This document shows, in pieces, positions 60,176 through 64,000 of a stretch of 64,000 nt of DNA. Position numbers and translations under genes: made by a program. Within the stretch, counting starts at the first letter, position 1; each line of letters starts with the position of its first letter. Source of the stretch: JAQBVV01 sp965249205 (lineage in GTDB: Bacteria; Acidobacteriota; Vicinamibacteria; Vicinamibacterales; UBA2999); the NCBI GenBank assembly GCA_965249205.1, contig CBDFLL010000005.1:310001-374000 (forward strand). The letters run 5' to 3'. The notes beneath the pieces were generated by a model. It saw only the letters and a program-made list of their open reading frames with translations. It made no database searches and had not been told where the DNA came from.

Positions 60176-63088
60176 ATGGCGCCGCGCGCACACAAGTTGA
60201 CACTTCGCCATCACGGACCGGCCTGCCTCGCGCTGGTGCTGGTCTTCGCCGTTCTGGTGTCTTCGCCTGGTGTCGCCAGCGCTCAGGACGGGACGCTCGC
60301 CGGGACAGTCACCGACGCCACGGGCGGCATTCTCCCCGGCGTCACCGTGGAAGCGCGGGACGCGGCGGGTAGCGCGCAGGTGACCGTCACCGACGGGACC
60401 GGCCAGTTCACGTTCAGCGGGCTCGCCCCGGGGACGTACACCGTGACGTTCACCCTCGTCGGCTTCACCGCCGCCGCGCAGGTGGTGGAGATACGCGCCG
60501 GCGCCACGGCCGTCCTCGACGTGGAAATGGCGGTCGGCGGGCGCGCCGTGCAGGTGGTCGTCGTCGGCACCCGCGCCCAGCCGCGGTCGGTGACCGCCTC
60601 GGCCGTGCCGATCGACGTCATCCGCAACGAGGATTTCGTCAGCCAGGGCAGTACGGACCTGGCCGATCAGTTGCGGACTGTCGTTCCCTCGTTCAACATT
60701 AGCATTCAACCAATCAGCGACGCGGCGACCATCGTCCGGCCGGCGAACCTGCGCAACTTGGCGCCCGACCACACGCTGCTCCTGGTCAACGGCAAGCGCC
60801 GCCACCGCGCGGCGGTCATCACCTGGCTCGGCAACGGCGTCGCGGACGGCTCACAGGGGCCGGATCTCTCCGTCATCCCCTCGATTGCGATCCGGCAGGC
60901 CGAGGTGCTGCGCGACGGCGCGGCCGCGCAATACGGCTCGGACGCCATCGCCGGCGTGATGAACTTACAGCTCCAGGATGCCCCCTCGGGCGGTAGCCTG
61001 GAGTTCCGCACCGGCGCCTACCGCGATGCGAACCCAGGCGACCCGTCCACCTGCGGGACGGGCATCCTCGGCGACATCCAGCATTCCTGCAACGGAATCG
61101 GCGGGCGGGGGCAGGCGTTCACGGTCGCCGGCAATGTCGGCCTGCCGCTCAGCACGACCGGGTTTGCGAACCTCAGCTTTGAGTATGGCGAGGCCGCGCC
61201 AACCAGTCGCGGCGTGCAGCGGACGGGGGCGCAGAACATTATCGCAGCCGGCAACAGGAACTTGCGCAACCCGGTCCAAGTCTGGGGCGCGCCGCGGCGC
61301 GAGGACGACCTGAAGCTGTTCGGGAACTTCGGTTCGCTGATCGCGGGCCGCTGGCAGGTCTACGGCCACACCAACTACGCGAGCCGCACGGTGACCGGCG
61401 GTTTCTACTTCCGGAATCCGCATACCCGCGGCGGGGTCTTCCGCGGCCCGGTGGTTGATGGCCGCCAGACTCTACTCGTCGGCGACCGGGTCTGGGCCGC
61501 GACCGGCGTCGAGGGTGCCAGCAACTGCTCCGTGATCCCGATCATCGACCACGTCCCCGATGCGGCCGCCCTCGCGGCGGTGGAAGCCGACCCGAATTGC
61601 TTCACGCTCTACAGCCGGTTCCCCGGCGGGTTCACGCCGCAATTCGGCGGCGACCTCGTCGACTATTCGGTGGTCGGCGGCCTGCGCCAACTCTCGGACA
61701 CCGGCCTCAACTGGGACGTGAGCATCAGCAGCGGCACCAGCGAGGTAGATCAGTTCATCTCTGATACGGTCAACGCGTCGCTCGGCTCCGACACACCGAC
61801 GTCGTTCAAGCCCGGCAGCTACCGGCAGCACGACGTCAATGTCAACCTCGACGTCTCGTATCCGGTCAGCGCCATGGTACACGTCGCGGGCGGCACGGAG
61901 TGGCGCAACGAGCAGTTCACGATCGGCGCGGGCGGACAGCCGTCGTGGGAGATCGGCCCGTACGCCGCCCAGGGCTTCAGCTCCGGGTCGAACGGCTTCA
62001 ACGGCTACCGGGCCGACACGACGGCGGGCCGCTGGAGCCGCCGGAACGTGGCGGTCTACGGGGACGTCGAGTTCAACGACCCTGACGGCCAGTGGATGGT
62101 CGGCTCGGCCATCCGATCCGAGCATTTCGAGGACTTCGGCTCGACGACGAATGGCAAACTCTCGGCGCGCGTCACGCTGACCGACGTGGTCTCGTTGCGC
62201 GGTGCCGTGAGCAGTGGGTTCCGGGCGCCGACCCCCGGGCAGCAGCACGCGTTCAACGTGACGACCGCGTTTATCGGCGGGCAGTTGACCAACAACGGCG
62301 TCGTGCCGGCCACCTCCGCGGTGGCCGTCGCGCGGGGCGGCGGGCAGCTCCAGCCGGAAACCTCCCTCAACGTCAGCGCGGGCACGGTCGTTGAGCAGGG
62401 CCCATTTCTCTTCACCGCCGACTTCTTCCAGATCAATATCGACGATCGGGTTGCCCTGTCGCAGGAAATCGCGCTGACGGAACCCGAGATCTTGACGCTG
62501 CTCGCGGAAGGGATTCCCGAGGCGCGGAATTTCCAAGTGTTCCGATTTTTCCTGAACGACTTCTCGACGACGACCCGGGGGCTGGACCTGATCTCGAGTC
62601 TAGTGGTCGGGCGCACGACAGTCAGCGCGGTCTTCAACTACACGGACACGGCGGTCAAGAATATCGACTCGGCGGTGATCGATGAATTTCGCATCAACGC
62701 ACTGGAACGGGGCTTGCCGAATACCCGATGGAACGTCACCCTCCTCCACCGAGCCGACCGGTGGAGCTTGCTAGGCCGGCTGAATTACTTCGGCCAGTAC
62801 TGGGACAGCGAGGATGGCCGGAATGCCGCCGATGTCGCGGGCGGACTAGCGGAATCCTGGTTCTACCCAGCCTATGCCGGCAAGGCGCTGCTCGACCTTG
62901 AGCTCAGCCTCCCGTTCGGCGAGGCCGTCACCCTGGCGGTCGGCGGGGAAAACGTGCTGAACACGTACCCCGACGTGAACCGGTACGGCGCCAACACGGT
63001 CGGCAATCAATACGGCCAGTTCTCACCGTTCGGTTTCAACGGCGCCTACTACTACACGCGCCTCAACTACGGATGGGGCGGCCGGTAG
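60176..63088 (+). CDS. TonB-dependent receptor with N-terminal carboxypeptidase-regulatory domain
   Basis: About 970 residues from ATG 60176 with a signal peptide ('ACLALVLVFAVLVSSPGVAS'). Regulatory-like domain: 'GTLAGTVTDATGGILPGVTV', 'GQFTFSGLAPGTYTVTFTLV'. Plug: 'FVSQGSTDLADQLRTVVPSF', 'DHTLLLVNGKRRHRAAVITW', 'VLRDGAAAQYGSDAIAGVMN'. The barrel ends 'FNGAYYYTRLNYGWGGR'. Ligand unknown; the plug variant with 'GKRRHRAA' is often seen in receptors next to sugar or metal genes. The final 95 codons and the downstream flank are repeated inverted at 42 kb. The frame is intact. Confidence 0.92.
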   Translation: MAPRAHKLTLRHHGPACLALVLVFAVLVSSPGVASAQDGTLAGTVTDATGGILPGVTVEARDAAGSAQVTVTDGTGQFTFSGLAPGTYTVTFTLVGFTAAAQVVEIRAGATAVLDVEMAVGGRAVQVVVVGTRAQPRSVTASAVPIDVIRNEDFVSQGSTDLADQLRTVVPSFNISIQPISDAATIVRPANLRNLAPDHTLLLVNGKRRHRAAVITWLGNGVADGSQGPDLSVIPSIAIRQAEVLRDGAAAQYGSDAIAGVMNLQLQDAPSGGSLEFRTGAYRDANPGDPSTCGTGILGDIQHSCNGIGGRGQAFTVAGNVGLPLSTTGFANLSFEYGEAAPTSRGVQRTGAQNIIAAGNRNLRNPVQVWGAPRREDDLKLFGNFGSLIAGRWQVYGHTNYASRTVTGGFYFRNPHTRGGVFRGPVVDGRQTLLVGDRVWAATGVEGASNCSVIPIIDHVPDAAALAAVEADPNCFTLYSRFPGGFTPQFGGDLVDYSVVGGLRQLSDTGLNWDVSISSGTSEVDQFISDTVNASLGSDTPTSFKPGSYRQHDVNVNLDVSYPVSAMVHVAGGTEWRNEQFTIGAGGQPSWEIGPYAAQGFSSGSNGFNGYRADTTAGRWSRRNVAVYGDVEFNDPDGQWMVGSAIRSEHFEDFGSTTNGKLSARVTLTDVVSLRGAVSSGFRAPTPGQQHAFNVTTAFIGGQLTNNGVVPATSAVAVARGGGQLQPETSLNVSAGTVVEQGPFLFTADFFQINIDDRVALSQEIALTEPEILTLLAEGIPEARNFQVFRFFLNDFSTTTRGLDLISSLVVGRTTVSAVFNYTDTAVKNIDSAVIDEFRINALERGLPNTRWNVTLLHRADRWSLLGRLNYFGQYWDSEDGRNAADVAGGLAESWFYPAYAGKALLDLELSLPFGEAVTLAVGGENVLNTYPDVNRYGANTVGNQYGQFSPFGFNGAYYYTRLNYGWGGR

Positions 63089-63159
63089 AGGAGCGGGGTC
63101 CGTCGAGGGACGAACGCACGACTGCACGTTTTCACATCCGCTAGTGAGAAATCCGGACG

Positions 63160-63440
63160 GCGGATGTCTCATGGACCGACGAGGGTAGCCATGCGTCGTC
63201 CGCCGGCGCGGCGACCGGGCTCACGATGCGCCACGACCACGGTAGTCAGTACATGAGCGACGACTTTCACGCCGAGCTTCGGTTCCTCGGCATCGTGGCG
63301 TCGCCGGCCTTCGTTCGCCAGCCGGACGGCAACGGTTGCATCGAACGGTTCTTCCGCACCCTCAAGGAACAGCTGCGGTGGGTGCGGCACTTCACGGATG
63401 TCGAGGACCTGCAGCAGGCGCGGCTCCTGGGGCCGCTCAG
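63160..63440 (+). pseudogene. DDE (rve) transposase core fragment
   Basis: 'SWTDEGSHASSAGAATGLTM', 'RHDHGSQYMSDDFHAELRFL', 'GIVASPAFVRQPDGNGCIER', 'FFRTLKEQLRWVRHFTDVED' is the second half of an IS3-type integrase core. It stops matching near 63440, where the origin-like locus III begins. The first bases coincide with the end of the region duplicated at 42 kb. Confidence 0.75.
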
Positions 63441-63445
63441 CGCCA

Positions 63446-63600
63446 CGCGCGGCGGTTTTCCACAAAACGCTGTGATTTCGTGGAGTTTTCCACGCATAAA
63501 TTAAGTGGTACCACCAAGGGTCGAACTACCGCATAAAAGGGGGTACAACGTACAAGTAGGTACGTACCAAATAGTACGTACGACAAATTACGTACAGGCC
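63446..63600. other. Origin-like locus III: TTTTCCACA boxes and GTAC-rich palindromes
   Basis: Two TTTTCCAC boxes (about 63455 and 63484) precede a relatively A+T-rich stretch with GTACAACGTACAAGTAGGTA and repeated TACGTAC palindromes to 63600. The ACAAGTAG motif is shared with 40.05-40.07 kb and 54.29-54.33 kb. The region 63601-63710 shows nothing. Confidence 0.45.
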
Positions 63601-63710
63601 GTTGGCCTGTGCATTCCATTGCTGAGCATCGAAAACAGGCCGGAGCGCCCGTTAGTATGCAGCGGTGGTCCGTGCCGTCTCAAGACGATCCTGCGCGCGA
63701 TCCCGCTACC

Positions 63711-63962
63711 TCATGGCTGCAGCTCGGAGATCTCAAACGAACGTAGGCCGGTTGGCCGCGACCCATGAGCGCAGCCAACGGGAATGTGAGGGCCGACATA
63801 ACGTCTGCGCCCGGGCTGGAGTGGATGCGGCTCGCGCTCGTGCTCTGCCTGTTGACCGAGATTCTCTGCGCGCGCCAGCCACGGAGTGAAGTCTGTTGCC
63901 TCAGTAGTCCAGCTGTCGCGCAGATCGACGCGCTCCAGACGACCCAGATTCTGTTGTGTCAT
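63711..63962 (-). pseudogene. N-terminal fragment of a DUF4268-like protein
   Basis: Begins 'MTQQNLGRLERVDLRDSWTT', 'EATDFTPWLARAENL', which is the conserved start of DUF4268 (nuclease-like) proteins. After residue 36 the sequence does not continue as in that family and ends at 63711. So only the 5' end of the gene is present. Upstream bases (63963-64000) fit a promoter with AAGGAGAGC before the ATG. Confidence 0.6.
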
Positions 63963-64000
63963 ACGATGCTCTCCTTGGGGAACTTGACTGTGAGCATGAT

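Noticed and set aside
1..64000. tRNA, rRNA and riboswitch genes
   Set aside because: I looked for T-loop words and conserved rRNA stretches on both strands and saw none that fit a full structure. A covariance search would be needed for a firm negative.

Overview
The window looks like a chromosomal contig of an Acidobacteriota-type bacterium, most likely Vicinamibacteria-like. Supporting traits are high GC, PknB-type kinases fused to TolB/WD40-like propellers, TonB receptors with an N-terminal carboxypeptidase-regulatory domain, a DUF5916 remnant, FHA mini-proteins and a FtsX/ADOP-type permease remnant. This is inferred from gene content; no rRNA or other phylogenetic marker is present and I saw no tRNA genes.

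Layout. 1-5.5 kb: end of an IS1595 element that cut a DUF5916 gene, then a minus-strand group (secreted amidohydrolase, a probable SelW/Rdx selenoprotein with an in-frame UGA, a Tat-exported DsrE-like protein) and a small cupin gene. 5.5-7.9 kb: a truncated IS5/IS1182-type copy and an IS630 element that broke up a collagen-like/DUF1566 surface protein and cut the 3' half of a kinase. 7.9-16.2 kb: two tandem kinase-propeller genes, then a PepSY membrane protein divergent from a TonB receptor, with a paired direct-repeat operator candidate between them. 16.2-26.6 kb: a minus-strand cluster with dapE, dapD and dapC (succinylase branch of lysine/diaminopimelate synthesis), an M16 peptidase, a PLP decarboxylase, a PIG-L deacetylase, an NhaP antiporter and a zinc-ribbon protein; two of these carry single-base frameshifts. 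26.7-37.6 kb: DUF5924/DUF2914-like protein, a complete IS1595 with an 8-bp target duplication, a dienelactone hydrolase bracketed by MITE-like repeats, an MBL hydrolase, an exonuclease, two MscS channels, a methyltransferase, a tandem pair of FHA proteins and FxsA.

37.6-64 kb is a mobile-DNA graveyard: a complete IS5/IS1182-type element flanked by CTAG, fragments of IS3, IS30 and IS481 transposases, ColE1-like mobC and relaxase genes, three iteron/origin-like loci with TTTTCCACA boxes, an inverted pair of ~140-bp origin-flank blocks 14 kb apart, serine and tyrosine recombinases, remnants of toxin-antitoxin genes, and an inverted partial copy of a TonB receptor gene. Intact-looking cargo is embedded in it: DUF433/DUF5615, a tyrosine recombinase, a GATase, an amidohydrolase lipoprotein, an RsbW-like ATPase beside broken RsbU/RsbV-like genes, a TPR lipoprotein-like gene, a 50-residue bacterial metallothionein, an AT-richer P44/Msp2-like porin and a TonB receptor.

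The strongest individual observations are the 73-residue UGA-containing SelW-like gene (1836-2057), the CCTGAAG-N4-CCTGAAG operator pair (13641-13732), the 34-bp iterons at 54.3 kb together with the mob genes and inverted blocks, and the tandemly duplicated FHA genes.
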